From: Colwellia chukchiensis
GTDB lineage: Bacteria; Pseudomonadota; Gammaproteobacteria; Enterobacterales; Alteromonadaceae
Length of the DNA: 64,000 bases
Direction: 5' to 3'
Assembly (NCBI RefSeq): GCF_002104455.1
Contig: NZ_NBOC01000006.1
Location: 122,633 to 186,632 of the forward strand
The stretch's first letter is position 1; the number at the start of each line of letters is the position of its first letter. The translations under genes were made by a program, and so were the position numbers. The notes under the pieces are model-generated. The model was not told the origin of the DNA and did no database searches. It saw nothing but the letters and a program-made list of their open reading frames with translations. Below are positions 1 to 7,818 of this stretch, piece after piece.

Positions 1-154
1 GCACCTCGTCTTCATGGCAACCAAGTTGCTGGGCTATTTCTAAAAATGGTCGTTCAACAACTGGCAAACCACGCTGTAATAAATTAATAATGCGCTTGTC
101 TAACGCCGTTAACTCAGCCACTGGCGTTGTTGCCTGTCGCGATTGTTTATCCAT
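1..154 (-). CDS. nirG: NirG-like siroheme decarboxylase subunit (partial, 5' end only)
   Basis: Only the first 51 codons lie in the window; the gene continues past the left edge. The N-terminus carries an Lrp/AsnC-type winged-helix segment with the family pattern of a short helix, then LPVVERPFLEIA, then a Leu-Gly turn, as in NirD, NirL, NirG and NirH. In the nir pathway these proteins decarboxylate siroheme to didecarboxysiroheme on the way to heme d1; they are enzymes rather than regulators despite the fold. The ATG at 154 overlaps the stop of the preceding gene by 8 bases, which implies translational coupling. The choice of NirG over NirH rests on gene order (C-F-D-L-then this), as in Pseudomonas aeruginosa, and is an inference. 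Confidence 0.72.
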   Translation of the reverse strand, partial: MDKQSRQATTPVAELTALDKRIINLLQRGLPVVERPFLEIAQQLGCHEDEV

Positions 155-725
155 GACAATTTCCTTTTTTTGTGTAACGCGCCCCTTGTTGCTTGTAGGC
201 TTTCACGCTAAACAAAATATCTTTGTTAACCGCTTGCAGCGCAAACTTGTCAACAATGGCAGCAATTTGTGCCTCTACGATTGCCCGATCTGTGCCATGG
301 ATCATACAGAACAAGTTATAGCGCCAATCAGGCAAGCGGCGCGGCCGACGATAACACAATGAAACTTCAGGGCAGCTTGACAATAACTTGGCTACCGCAT
401 CTACCTGTTCATCGGCTATATCCCACACCACCATAGCATTGGCTTTAAACCCTAATTGACGATGCTTGACCACTAAACCAAAGCGTTTAATTAAGCCTTG
501 CTCTTGCCAAAGTGCGATTTGCGCTAGCACCTGGTCAGGGCTTGCGTTAATTTGCTCGGCAATGGCTAAATAAGGCTGGGCCACCTGAGGTAACCCTTGC
601 TCTAAAATGGCGCGCAGTTCTTGCTGTTGCCTCGCTGATAACGACTTGCTTGCTGTTAAGCGTTGCGCTTGGCAACTTGGCTGTGGCGCCTTGGTAATGT
701 TTAAAACATTGGCTAACTGACTCAT
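147..725 (-). CDS. nirL: NirL-like siroheme decarboxylase subunit
   Basis: Lrp/AsnC-fold protein of 192 residues in the heme d1 operon. The first 30 or so residues are variable. A winged-helix part follows (LPQVAQPYLAIAEQINASP), then an effector-like domain containing ANAMVVWD, SLCYRRPRRLPDW and YNLFCMIHG, the blocks I associate with NirL/NirH and the C-terminal half of fused NirDL. Role known from the family: it works with NirD, NirG and NirH to remove the acetate side-chain carboxyls of siroheme in the cytoplasm. I place the start at the ATG at 725, directly behind the nirD stop; an upstream in-frame start at 785 would overlap nirD by about 60 bases and adds an unfamiliar N-terminus. The stop overlaps the next gene by 8 bases. 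Confidence 0.82.
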   Translation of the reverse strand: MSQLANVLNITKAPQPSCQAQRLTASKSLSARQQQELRAILEQGLPQVAQPYLAIAEQINASPDQVLAQIALWQEQGLIKRFGLVVKHRQLGFKANAMVVWDIADEQVDAVAKLLSSCPEVSLCYRRPRRLPDWRYNLFCMIHGTDRAIVEAQIAAIVDKFALQAVNKDILFSVKAYKQQGARYTKKGNCHG

Positions 726-726
726 A

Positions 727-1239
727 TTAATGACCTTGGCTAATTTGCGCATGTGCCGTGCTAGTGCTAAATGACGGTGTGGCAAAATTTATGGAAAAGG
801 CTAAATCGATATGGTACGCGGCTTCCATCGGTAGCTTAAGTACGGGTAAACCGGTTAACTCACTTATTTTTGTTAGCACTTGTGCTAGTGCATTTTCATC
901 ATAAGCGGTTACCACAAACCAAAGGTTGTAACTATGCTCGCGCTCATAATTATGGTTAACCTCATCAAACTGATTAACAATTTCCGCTACCCTATCAAGC
1001 TCAGCCGCTGGTACGGCAAGCGCGGCCAAGGTACTAGCGCCGGCTTTTTTATGGTTAAATACAGCCCCAACTCTGGATAATGCACCGGCTTCATCTAACT
1101 GGCGAATTGCGGCAAGCACTTGTGCTTCGCTGCTATTAAACTGCTCAGCGAGTACTTGATAGGGTCGTGCCACCAAGGGAAAACCTTTTTGGTAGGCATT
1201 AATAATATTTTGTTGTAATTCGGTTAATATCAGCGACAT
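727..1239 (-). CDS. nirD: NirD-like siroheme decarboxylase subunit
   Basis: 170-residue Lrp/AsnC-fold protein. It has the NirD hallmarks: FPLVARPYQVLA in the winged helix, a VGAVFNHKKAGAS segment, the VNHNYERE block with NLWFVVTA shortly after, and a C-terminal YHIDLAF. In NirD/AhbA-type enzymes the conserved Tyr/His region belongs to the substrate pocket of siroheme decarboxylase. It sits one base downstream of nirF and two bases upstream of nirL, so it is almost certainly cotranscribed with them. Function as a heme d1 enzyme is well supported by both motif and context; which partner it pairs with (NirL, NirG or NirH) cannot be told from sequence. Confidence 0.86.
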   Translation of the reverse strand: MSLILTELQQNIINAYQKGFPLVARPYQVLAEQFNSSEAQVLAAIRQLDEAGALSRVGAVFNHKKAGASTLAALAVPAAELDRVAEIVNQFDEVNHNYEREHSYNLWFVVTAYDENALAQVLTKISELTGLPVLKLPMEAAYHIDLAFSINFATPSFSTSTAHAQISQGH

Positions 1240-1240
1240 A

Positions 1241-2485
1241 TTACAACCCTATTTGGTGGGCACGATTAGTAAAGAAAATACCACTTGGGCTAGTAACCGG
1301 CAGTTTTTCCACTAAATTTTGTGTTGCAGTATCATAAACATGCACCTCATTGCTATCACGCACCGACAACCAAACATGCTCACCGCGCGGCGTAAACTCC
1401 ATATGCAATACCGCCGGCCCTGGGGTTAGTGTTTTTACAAGCGCAAAGCTTTGGGTATTAAAGACTTGAATGGTGTTATTGTCGGGGTAAGCAAAGTTGA
1501 CCCAAATTTGACGGTTATCTGGTTGTGCCATAACAAATATCGGCTGGCTATGCACGTTAATCTCATCCACTTGTTGCCAAGTTTTAGTATCCACCACTAG
1601 CACTTTATGCTGACCAACTGCTGGTAAAAACGCATAATCACCTGCCATCGCCCAGCCTTCTAAGTGTGGCATTTTATAAACCGGCAGTTTTTTATTGCCT
1701 TTACCATAATTGGGTAAGATACGTTGCACACCGCGTTCTGTATGCCATAAATCAAGCATGGCTAAGCCGTCTTCACCAAACAAACCAGCGATATAATAGC
1801 GACCATCTGGGCTAATTAGCGCGTCATAAGGCGCTTTACCTATATTGTCAAATTTGCTTAAGGTCATTTCAGGCTGAGAAAAATCTGCAATCCAAATTTC
1901 ATTACTGTCAAATAAACTAAAGACAAATTTTTGGCCTGGGGCGTCAACTAAACCCACCACCTTAGAGCGTACATAGCTACCATCGGCATTTTTGCTTTTA
2001 TGGGTTAATTCAGTGCTATCAATAGTGGCTACGAGATCTAACGTTTCACTATCAAAAACTTTCACGCCACCTGGGCTATAGTTTGAAACGGCGATTAATT
2101 TACCGTCTTGGCTGATCGCCCCGCCAATACTGTTACCCGATTGAATTATACGCTTAGTAATTTTATCTTTAAGTAAATCAATCTTTGTTAAGCCGCCATC
2201 ACGAGCAAAAATGTAAGCAAAACGCTGATCACGTGAATAAACAATCGACGCGTGAGATAAATCACCTAAGCCATCAATGACACTGAGTGAACTGTTATGG
2301 GTGTGATTAACAATTTGCACTTGTGAAGTGGCTCGCTCGATGACTACACCCAGATCACCGGTAGCGCGCAGTGTCGTAGCTGGCTTTGATTGGGCTTGCG
2401 ACTGTAAATCAGATACTGACTGAGAGCATGCACTGGTTACTAACAGTAAAAATGTTACCTTAAGCACCTTATTAAGACTAATCAT
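1241..2485 (-). CDS. nirF: NirF, heme d1 biosynthesis lipoprotein
   Basis: About 414 residues with a lipoprotein-type signal (a hydrophobic stretch ending LLLVTSAC, Cys the likely lipidated residue), then a repeated beta-propeller of cytochrome cd1 type (D1-heme domain family). Propeller-like repeats such as IVYSRDQRFAYIFARDG, ISQDGKLIAVSNY, ISPDGRYYIAGLF and FTPRGEHVWLSVRDS recur every 45 residues or so. NirF is periplasmic and acts late in heme d1 synthesis. I chose the ATG at 2485 because AAGGTG lies 9 bases upstream; a GTG at 2497 is also in frame but has no clear ribosome site. The gene overlaps the end of nirC and lies one base from nirD. Confidence 0.88.
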   Translation of the reverse strand: MISLNKVLKVTFLLLVTSACSQSVSDLQSQAQSKPATTLRATGDLGVVIERATSQVQIVNHTHNSSLSVIDGLGDLSHASIVYSRDQRFAYIFARDGGLTKIDLLKDKITKRIIQSGNSIGGAISQDGKLIAVSNYSPGGVKVFDSETLDLVATIDSTELTHKSKNADGSYVRSKVVGLVDAPGQKFVFSLFDSNEIWIADFSQPEMTLSKFDNIGKAPYDALISPDGRYYIAGLFGEDGLAMLDLWHTERGVQRILPNYGKGNKKLPVYKMPHLEGWAMAGDYAFLPAVGQHKVLVVDTKTWQQVDEINVHSQPIFVMAQPDNRQIWVNFAYPDNNTIQVFNTQSFALVKTLTPGPAVLHMEFTPRGEHVWLSVRDSNEVHVYDTATQNLVEKLPVTSPSGIFFTNRAHQIGL

Positions 2486-2822
2486 GAGTTTTAACACCTT
2501 GTTGTAATTGTTTGCTGAGCCATAATGCTTCTTGCTCTGTTAACATGTTTTGCCACGGCGGCATTGCTGTACCGGGACGGCCAAATAAAATGGTATTTTT
2601 AATTACATCTACTGGTAGTTTATGCATATCGCTGGCAAGTAGCGGTGGCCCTAAACCGCCTTTTAAACTCATGCCATGACACGAGCCACAATCTTGTTTC
2701 AACAAATGGACAAGCTGCGCCTCTCTATCTGCTGTTAATTCAGCGGCAGTCACCTTAACGCTACAAAGCAGTATGCTTGCTATACTGACAAATACCGTTA
2801 AGCCCCCTCGTATAACTTTCAT
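2478..2822 (-). CDS. nirC: NirC-like periplasmic monoheme cytochrome c
   Basis: 114 residues: a signal peptide of about 26 residues (ending VKVTAA), one heme c site CGSCH, and a downstream GTAMPPW segment giving the likely axial Met. NirC is a small periplasmic c-type cytochrome encoded with the heme d1 genes, proposed to give electrons to cd1 nitrite reductase or to take part in d1 maturation. The ATG has AAGGG 8 bases upstream. It is the first gene of this operon, preceded by an FNR-type box; no nirS lies on its upstream side, where perM and a TusA-like gene are found instead. Its 3' end overlaps nirF. Confidence 0.82.
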   Translation of the reverse strand: MKVIRGGLTVFVSIASILLCSVKVTAAELTADREAQLVHLLKQDCGSCHGMSLKGGLGPPLLASDMHKLPVDVIKNTILFGRPGTAMPPWQNMLTEQEALWLSKQLQQGVKTHD

Positions 2823-2884
2823 TTTAATGCCCTTATCAACACCTTAATTGCCCGTTAATTTTCGCATAGCAATAATTATTTGCT

Positions 2885-2898
2885 TTGATTTAAATCAC
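2885..2898 (-). promoter_or_regulatory. FNR/DNR-type anaerobic regulator box upstream of nirC
   Basis: TTGATTTAAATCAC is a near-perfect match to the FNR/Anr/Dnr site TTGATnnnnATCAA (only the last base differs). It lies 62 bases upstream of the nirC start, a usual place for an activator box. nir operons are normally switched on by FNR- or DNR-type regulators when oxygen is low and nitrogen oxides are present. The rest of the nirC-perM intergenic region (2823-3145) shows no gene. Confidence 0.6.
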
Positions 2899-3145
2899 AC
2901 TATGGTTAGGTTTGAATGGACTAAGTAATGGCAGATTGCGACAAGCAAAGCTGTCGCTAGATGCTTGGCTAAGTCTGAGAAAATATTAATTTATACAAAC
3001 AGAATATTGCGCTAGATAACAACGAGGTGGGTTGCGGTTAGTTAATTAAACAACCGCAATGGTCATGAGTTTTATGATAAAAATGGATAATGATTAGCTT
3101 GGCACGCTAAGCCTTAATAAATTGGCTATTACTAATCTTGACCGC

Positions 3146-3179
3146 ATAAAAAACTAAAGCCCTTATCTGGGCTTTAGTT
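3146..3179 (-). terminator. Rho-independent terminator of the tusA-like/perM operon
   Basis: Perfect 11-bp stem at 3152-3162 and 3169-3179 with a 6-base loop, followed on the minus strand by a T-rich run (TTTTAT). It begins 6 bases after the perM stop, so it ends that transcript. Confidence 0.85.
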
Positions 3180-3185
3180 AAATAA

Positions 3186-4259
3186 TTAAGGTTTCGGGGT
3201 TATTTCGTGACCGGTAGTGGTTGACCAAGCATTAAGTACCGCTTTGACTAGGGTGGCTAAGGGTATCGCAAAAAACACCCCCCAAAAGCCCCATAAACCA
3301 CCAAACAAGATCACGGCAATAATAATGGTTACCGGATGCAAGTTGACAGCTTCGGAAAACAAAAGTGGCACGAGCAAGTTACCGTCTAAGGCTTGAATAA
3401 TGCCATAGGCTAACATCACATAACCAAATTCGGCGCTGGCACCAAACTGAAAAAATGCCACCAGCATTACCGGTAAGGTAACAATTGTTGCCCCAACATA
3501 AGGGACTAATACGGATAACCCCACCAATACCCCTAGTAGCACGGGGTAATTAAGCCCTAAAGACATAAAGGCAATGGTTGACGCGGCACCAATAATGATG
3601 ATTTCGATTAATTTACCACGAATATAATTCATGATTTGTTGGTTCATTTCGATACCAACTTGCTTCGCCATTCGGCGATCTTTTGGTAAAAACTGGCGTA
3701 CACTATCGAACAAAATTTGCTTATCTTTTAAGAAAAAAAACACCATTAACGGCACTAAGATAAGATAGATTAATAATGCCACCACATTAGAAATAGAATT
3801 AAGTGACGCTTTTAACGCTAACTGTCCCCACTCGATCAGTTTGTCATTGACTAAGGTTATAACGTGACTAATGTGCTCAGCGCTCACTAACTCAGGGTAT
3901 TGCTCCGGTAGCGTTAATAAATAGGTATGCCCTTGCCCAACCATATGGGGCACTTCTTGCAGAAAGTTGCTGCTTTGCTGCCATATAACGGGCATTAAAC
4001 CTAAAATCCCCAACAAGGATAAACCGACAAATGCAGAAACCACAACCATCACCGAAAATGCGCGCGAGGCACCAAGCTGCGTCAGCTTGTTAACCGGCAA
4101 ATCAAGTAAAAATGCGATCGCAACCGCGACAAAAACTGGCATTAATAAATTACTAAAGAAGTAAACAAATAAAAAGGTACAGATTAAGATCACCAACAAG
4201 GTCACAGCACTTGGGTCGGAGAAATTTCTTTTGTACCAATCGCTAAACAGAGAAACCAT
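3186..4259 (-). CDS. perM: AI-2E/PerM family membrane transporter
   Basis: 357 residues, PF01594 (AI-2E transporter/PerM) type. Hydrophobic segments: a pair near 18-55, one near 66-93, one near 155-178, a long block near 215-272 containing the typical LVPYVGATI, one with ALDGNLLVPLLF, and a last one with GGLWGFWGVFFAIPLA; both of the latter are family hallmarks. E. coli PerM is a putative permease of unknown substrate; other family members export autoinducer-2 or act as Na+/H+ antiporters, so the substrate here is unknown. It starts 5 bases after the TusA-like gene and is followed by a strong terminator. Confidence 0.88.
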   Translation of the reverse strand: MVSLFSDWYKRNFSDPSAVTLLVILICTFLFVYFFSNLLMPVFVAVAIAFLLDLPVNKLTQLGASRAFSVMVVVSAFVGLSLLGILGLMPVIWQQSSNFLQEVPHMVGQGHTYLLTLPEQYPELVSAEHISHVITLVNDKLIEWGQLALKASLNSISNVVALLIYLILVPLMVFFFLKDKQILFDSVRQFLPKDRRMAKQVGIEMNQQIMNYIRGKLIEIIIIGAASTIAFMSLGLNYPVLLGVLVGLSVLVPYVGATIVTLPVMLVAFFQFGASAEFGYVMLAYGIIQALDGNLLVPLLFSEAVNLHPVTIIIAVILFGGLWGFWGVFFAIPLATLVKAVLNAWSTTTGHEITPKP

Positions 4260-4264
4260 AATTA

Positions 4265-4489
4265 TTACTTTTCCGTGGTGATGATTAATTCAACAACATC
4301 TTTATCTATATTGCGCTGCTCAAAATAAAAGCCTTTTTTTGCGAGCAATTTAGGGATATCTTGTTTTGAGCCGCTATCACAAATACGTATTAAACAACGA
4401 TCTGCACTGGTAAGCTTCCTCAGCATCAGCCTTAAATTTACCAAAGGCACTGGGCATTTATCTTGCGTCGCATCGTACTTATAAATCAT
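4265..4489 (-). CDS. TusA/SirA family sulfur-carrier-like protein
   Basis: 74 residues, full length for the family. It carries the N-terminal CPxP motif (Cys12-Pro-Val-Pro) on which TusA-type proteins hold a persulfide. Family members shuttle sulfur for tRNA 2-thiouridine, molybdopterin or other pathways. This copy is paired with perM (5-base gap), an arrangement common in Shewanella-like bacteria where it is distinct from housekeeping tusA; I therefore leave the symbol blank. The C-terminal GFYFEQRNIDKDVVELII strand pattern fits the two-layer alpha/beta fold. Confidence 0.85.
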   Translation of the reverse strand: MIYKYDATQDKCPVPLVNLRLMLRKLTSADRCLIRICDSGSKQDIPKLLAKKGFYFEQRNIDKDVVELIITTEK

Positions 4490-4598
4490 AAATAAAAATA
4501 GGGTCAGAGCTTTAGTTTAATTATCTAATTTGCGACAATTGATTACAATGCTATTGCGATATTCTTTTTGATATTTTTTAATAAGATAAAGAGCTTAA

Positions 4599-5210
4599 AT
4601 GAGTGAACTTGCCGTTAATCCCAGTTTAAAAGAAATCAACGCCTACAAAAAAAAGCTTAATTGGGGCGAAATTCCAAGTATCTACCAATTGGCCATGAGT
4701 GCAATTAGCGATATGGATAGTCTAATGACGCATGGCTTTGATAGCCCATATAAGCAATTGCTTGATAAAAACAATTGGAATAAAGCCTATTATGACAACC
4801 ACGCCGAGCCATCATTGAAGCCGAAAATCATGTTATATCATGATTACAGTGAGCAAGACTATGAATTACATTGCTACCCAATCATAAATAACGAGCCGGT
4901 CTCACAAGTACAAGTTAATAATCCACAGTGCCCATTTATTCAATGGTTACCGAAAACAATGCAAATGTTGTTTAGATTGAACTCCTTGATCCCTTTTATT
5001 GTCTACACCTTTCAAAAAGGCGATAAAGCAGATTATGCCCTGCTGCGCTTTACACATCAGCGCGTCGAAGAGTTAATTAACTTACTTACGCAGTCATTTG
5101 ATATAGTTGAAATAAAAGGTTATTCAATTGCAGAGTTTTGTCAAGAGATCCACCGAAAGCATGAACAAAAAACCGACCCGACTAACCCACCTAAGCCGAT
5201 GGGAAGTTAG
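4599..5210 (+). CDS. Conserved hypothetical protein upstream of bepA
   Basis: 203 residues that I do not recognise. No signal peptide; a weakly hydrophobic stretch (SLIPFIVYTF, about residues 128-137) is too short for a confident membrane helix. The first half is rich in Tyr, Asn and Lys; the C-terminal 20 residues (KHEQKTDPTNPPKPMGS) look disordered. It ends 2 bases before the TTG start of bepA, and the bepA ribosome site GGGAAG lies inside its last codons, so the two are translationally coupled. That suggests a job linked to the envelope protease, but nothing in the sequence proves it. Confidence 0.75.
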   Translation: MSELAVNPSLKEINAYKKKLNWGEIPSIYQLAMSAISDMDSLMTHGFDSPYKQLLDKNNWNKAYYDNHAEPSLKPKIMLYHDYSEQDYELHCYPIINNEPVSQVQVNNPQCPFIQWLPKTMQMLFRLNSLIPFIVYTFQKGDKADYALLRFTHQRVEELINLLTQSFDIVEIKGYSIAEFCQEIHRKHEQKTDPTNPPKPMGS

Positions 5211-5212
5211 CT

Positions 5213-6670
5213 TTGTTTAAATTAGCACCCGCACTGATCGCTATTGTTTTAGCTAGTACCACGGCGAGTTATGCCCTCGCAGCAAATGAACAAAGCAATA
5301 GAAATAAACTCCCTGAAATCGGCTCGGCGGGCTTTAGTGTCTTATCCATAGAAAAAGAGCGGCAAATTGGTAGCGAAATGATGCGTCAAATCCGCGCCTC
5401 ACAACCAATATTACACGACCCGGTATTAACAGAGTACATCAATGATTTAGGCAACCGCTTAGTAAGACATGCGAAAGACGTAAATTATAGCTTTGAGTTT
5501 TTTGTCATAAAAAACCAAGAATTAAACGCCTTTGCGTTTTTTGGCGGTCATATTGCTATTCATAGCGGCTTAATCACCACAGCTAACACCGAAAGTGAAC
5601 TCGCCTCTGTCGTTGCCCATGAAATATCGCATGTAACACAACGTCACCTAGCACGAAGACTAGAAGAGCAAAACAGAGCTCAACCACTAACCATGGCCGG
5701 TTTAGTCTCGGGCGTGTTACTGACTTTAATCAACCCCAGTGTTGGTATGGCGGCGTTAAATACCACCATAGCAGCATCACAACAAGCGGGGATAAATTAT
5801 ACCCGAGGTAACGAAAAAGAAGCCGACCGAGTAGGCATTGAGTTACTTGCCAATAGCGGCTTTAACCCCCAAGGCGCCCCTGATTTTTTTAGTATTATGG
5901 CGGAAAAGTATCGCTATACCTCGAAGCCCCCAGCGATGTTATTAACCCATCCTCTGCCTGAGTCAAGGATTTCAGACGCCAGAGTCAGAGCACAAAACTA
6001 TTTTCCGCGACCATTAGCGCCAAGCTTACAGTTTGAATTGGCAAAAGCGCGCATTAGCGCCCGATATGAAGGCAACGCGCAAGATAATATTCAACATTAT
6101 CAACAACAGATTGACAAGCAACGCTATGCGATAAAAGCCGCGGCCCAGTATGGTCTTGCGCTTGCCCTTTATGAAAATAAAGAGTACCAACGGGCCATAA
6201 CGCAACTGGAAAGCCTGTTTCATAATGACAAAAAGAACCTGTTTTATGCCGATGCGCTGACCGACGCCTATATTGCAGTCAAAGCTTATTCAAAAGCCAT
6301 AGACATGTTGGCAGAGTTAAACCTATTAATGCCTAACAATCAGGTAGTAACGCTCAATTATGCCAATGCATTGACCGAGGCCAAGCAATATAGTGAAGCC
6401 GAAATGCTGCTCCAGGATTATTTAACCCTTAACCCACAAAACTTCATTGCCAATGATTTATTAACAACTGTGTATCGAAAACAAAATAAGCTAGCATTAA
6501 TGCACGCCACTAAAGCCGAGGTTTATGCCTTATTAGGCGCTTATCCTAAAGCAATAGACGAATTACAAACCGGCTATAACTATGCACAAGATAATCGGTT
6601 ATTGAAAAAACGCATGCAAGGCCGCATATTGCAATTACAAGCACAACAAGCAAGACTTAAACGCTTATAA
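5213..6670 (+). CDS. bepA: BepA-like periplasmic M48 metalloprotease/chaperone with TPRs
   Basis: 485 residues, the usual BepA (YfgC) length. Signal peptide of about 23 residues (ending SYALA). The M48 domain has HEISH at 136-140 and the third zinc ligand in ExxAD at 201-205, so the catalytic set is complete. The C-terminal half (from about 290) is a TPR array. Known role: BepA helps assemble or degrade outer-membrane proteins, notably LptD, at the BAM complex. The start is TTG at 5213 with GGGAAG 6 bases upstream; no ATG gives the signal peptide. It is followed by arsC and DUF2069, an order I know from related genera. Confidence 0.9.
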   Translation: MFKLAPALIAIVLASTTASYALAANEQSNRNKLPEIGSAGFSVLSIEKERQIGSEMMRQIRASQPILHDPVLTEYINDLGNRLVRHAKDVNYSFEFFVIKNQELNAFAFFGGHIAIHSGLITTANTESELASVVAHEISHVTQRHLARRLEEQNRAQPLTMAGLVSGVLLTLINPSVGMAALNTTIAASQQAGINYTRGNEKEADRVGIELLANSGFNPQGAPDFFSIMAEKYRYTSKPPAMLLTHPLPESRISDARVRAQNYFPRPLAPSLQFELAKARISARYEGNAQDNIQHYQQQIDKQRYAIKAAAQYGLALALYENKEYQRAITQLESLFHNDKKNLFYADALTDAYIAVKAYSKAIDMLAELNLLMPNNQVVTLNYANALTEAKQYSEAEMLLQDYLTLNPQNFIANDLLTTVYRKQNKLALMHATKAEVYALLGAYPKAIDELQTGYNYAQDNRLLKKRMQGRILQLQAQQARLKRL

Positions 6671-6722
6671 TTGAGCAAACATTTAATTTATTTAGTCATT
6701 TATATTAACTTAAGAGAACGAT

Positions 6723-7073
6723 ATGCTTACAATTTACCACAACCCTCGTTGTTCAAAAAGCCGCCAAACTTTAGCTCTGCTTGAAGAGCACAATCAAGAC
6801 GTGACTGTAGTAGAGTACTTAAAAACGCCACTAAATGCAGCGCAAATTACCGAACTGGCAAGCTTACTTAAGCTCTCTCCTGTAGAGATGATGCGCACCA
6901 AAGAAAGTGAATTTAAAGAGCAAAACCTAGCAGCGGCTGACGATGAAACCTTGATTGCTGCTATGGTAGCAACACCAAAGCTGATGGAACGCCCAATCGT
7001 AACCGATAGCACGCGTGCGGTAATTGGTCGCCCTCCCGAGAACGTGCTTACACTTATCTCTGGCGCAAAGTAG
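6723..7073 (+). CDS. arsC: ArsC-family arsenate reductase-like protein (YfgD type)
   Basis: 116 residues, thioredoxin-fold ArsC family. The active-site loop reads NPRCSKSRQTL with Cys10 as the expected nucleophile. The LMERPIV segment and RAVIGRPPENV at the C-terminus are family blocks, and Arg residues for arsenate binding appear to be kept. The neighbourhood (bepA before, DUF2069 after) matches E. coli-type yfgD, whose true substrate is uncertain; there is no ars operon (arsR, arsB) here, so a role in arsenic resistance is not shown by context. Confidence 0.88.
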   Translation: MLTIYHNPRCSKSRQTLALLEEHNQDVTVVEYLKTPLNAAQITELASLLKLSPVEMMRTKESEFKEQNLAAADDETLIAAMVATPKLMERPIVTDSTRAVIGRPPENVLTLISGAK

Positions 7074-7079
7074 CAACAC

Positions 7080-7463
7080 ATGAACAACACTCAAAAAGTA
7101 TCTACTAAAACACTAAAAAAAATTACTTTAGTGGCCTATTTTTCGTTACTGATTTATATGCCGCTTTGGTTAATCGTGCTCAGTGATAGCAGTGCATTGT
7201 CTGCGCCGTTAACGCTTATTATGTTTGTACTGCCTTTATTACTGCCTATCAAAGGTTTAGTACAAGGCAACCCTTATACCTATGCTTGGTCAAATTTTAT
7301 TGTAATGATTTACTTTTTACACAGTTTAACTACGCTTTGGGTATCAGCCGATGAAAAGCTCTGGGCATTGGCAGAGTTACTGCTAGCCACTATCATGTTT
7401 ATTGCCGCTAGCTATTATGCTAAATATCGTGGGCAAGAACTGGGTCTTAGCATACGTAAATAG
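7080..7463 (+). CDS. DUF2069 family four-helix inner-membrane protein
   Basis: 127 residues with four predicted membrane segments (about 16-34, 41-58, 67-88 and 95-113) and a short charged C-terminus. It matches the DUF2069 pattern by length, hydrophobic profile and place (directly after the YfgD-type arsC, 6 bases away). Function unknown. The pair is probably cotranscribed with bepA and arsC, though the 52-base bepA-arsC gap leaves room for a separate promoter. Confidence 0.8.
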   Translation: MNNTQKVSTKTLKKITLVAYFSLLIYMPLWLIVLSDSSALSAPLTLIMFVLPLLLPIKGLVQGNPYTYAWSNFIVMIYFLHSLTTLWVSADEKLWALAELLLATIMFIAASYYAKYRGQELGLSIRK

Positions 7464-7506
7464 AAAGCTGAACAAAGCAAGAGCTAACCGCTCGTTCGCA
7501 ATAAAA

Positions 7507-7541
7507 CTAGCACTCTAAGTAAAGCCCCTTGTGAGTGCTAG
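7507..7541 (+). terminator. Inverted repeat, weak candidate terminator after DUF2069
   Basis: CTAGCACTC (7507-7515) and GAGTGCTAG (7533-7541) form a perfect 9-bp stem with a 17-base loop, 43 bases after the DUF2069 stop. No T-run follows, so intrinsic termination is doubtful. The rest of 7464-7818 shows no gene or clear site. Confidence 0.3.
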
Positions 7542-7818
7542 CCTTTGACATCACCACCTTGTTACTGAGCAATAACCTGTAGATAATACCTTAGCTATCA
7601 GTAATGCCCGCCACTACCTTGGACCTGCACGACCACCTTTGACATATGGCATGAGAATCTAAAAGCTCAGCTTTCATGGCAACAATACCTAGATGGTCGT
7701 TTGCTAACACGTTTTTATATTTTCCTCATCGCTACTGGTTCACAAAGGCATTGAAAGTGGTATAAGCTTGGCTTGGTCTATTGGTTTAATGAAACATGAT
7801 TATCATGGAAAATATACT

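Noticed and set aside
90..362. Plus-strand 90-codon frame over the nir genes
   Set aside because: It is antisense to the NirG/NirL genes, which have clear family motifs and coupled starts.
727..785. Longer nirL start at 785
   Set aside because: It would overlap nirD by about 60 bases and add 20 residues unlike the family; the ATG at 725 fits the operon spacing.
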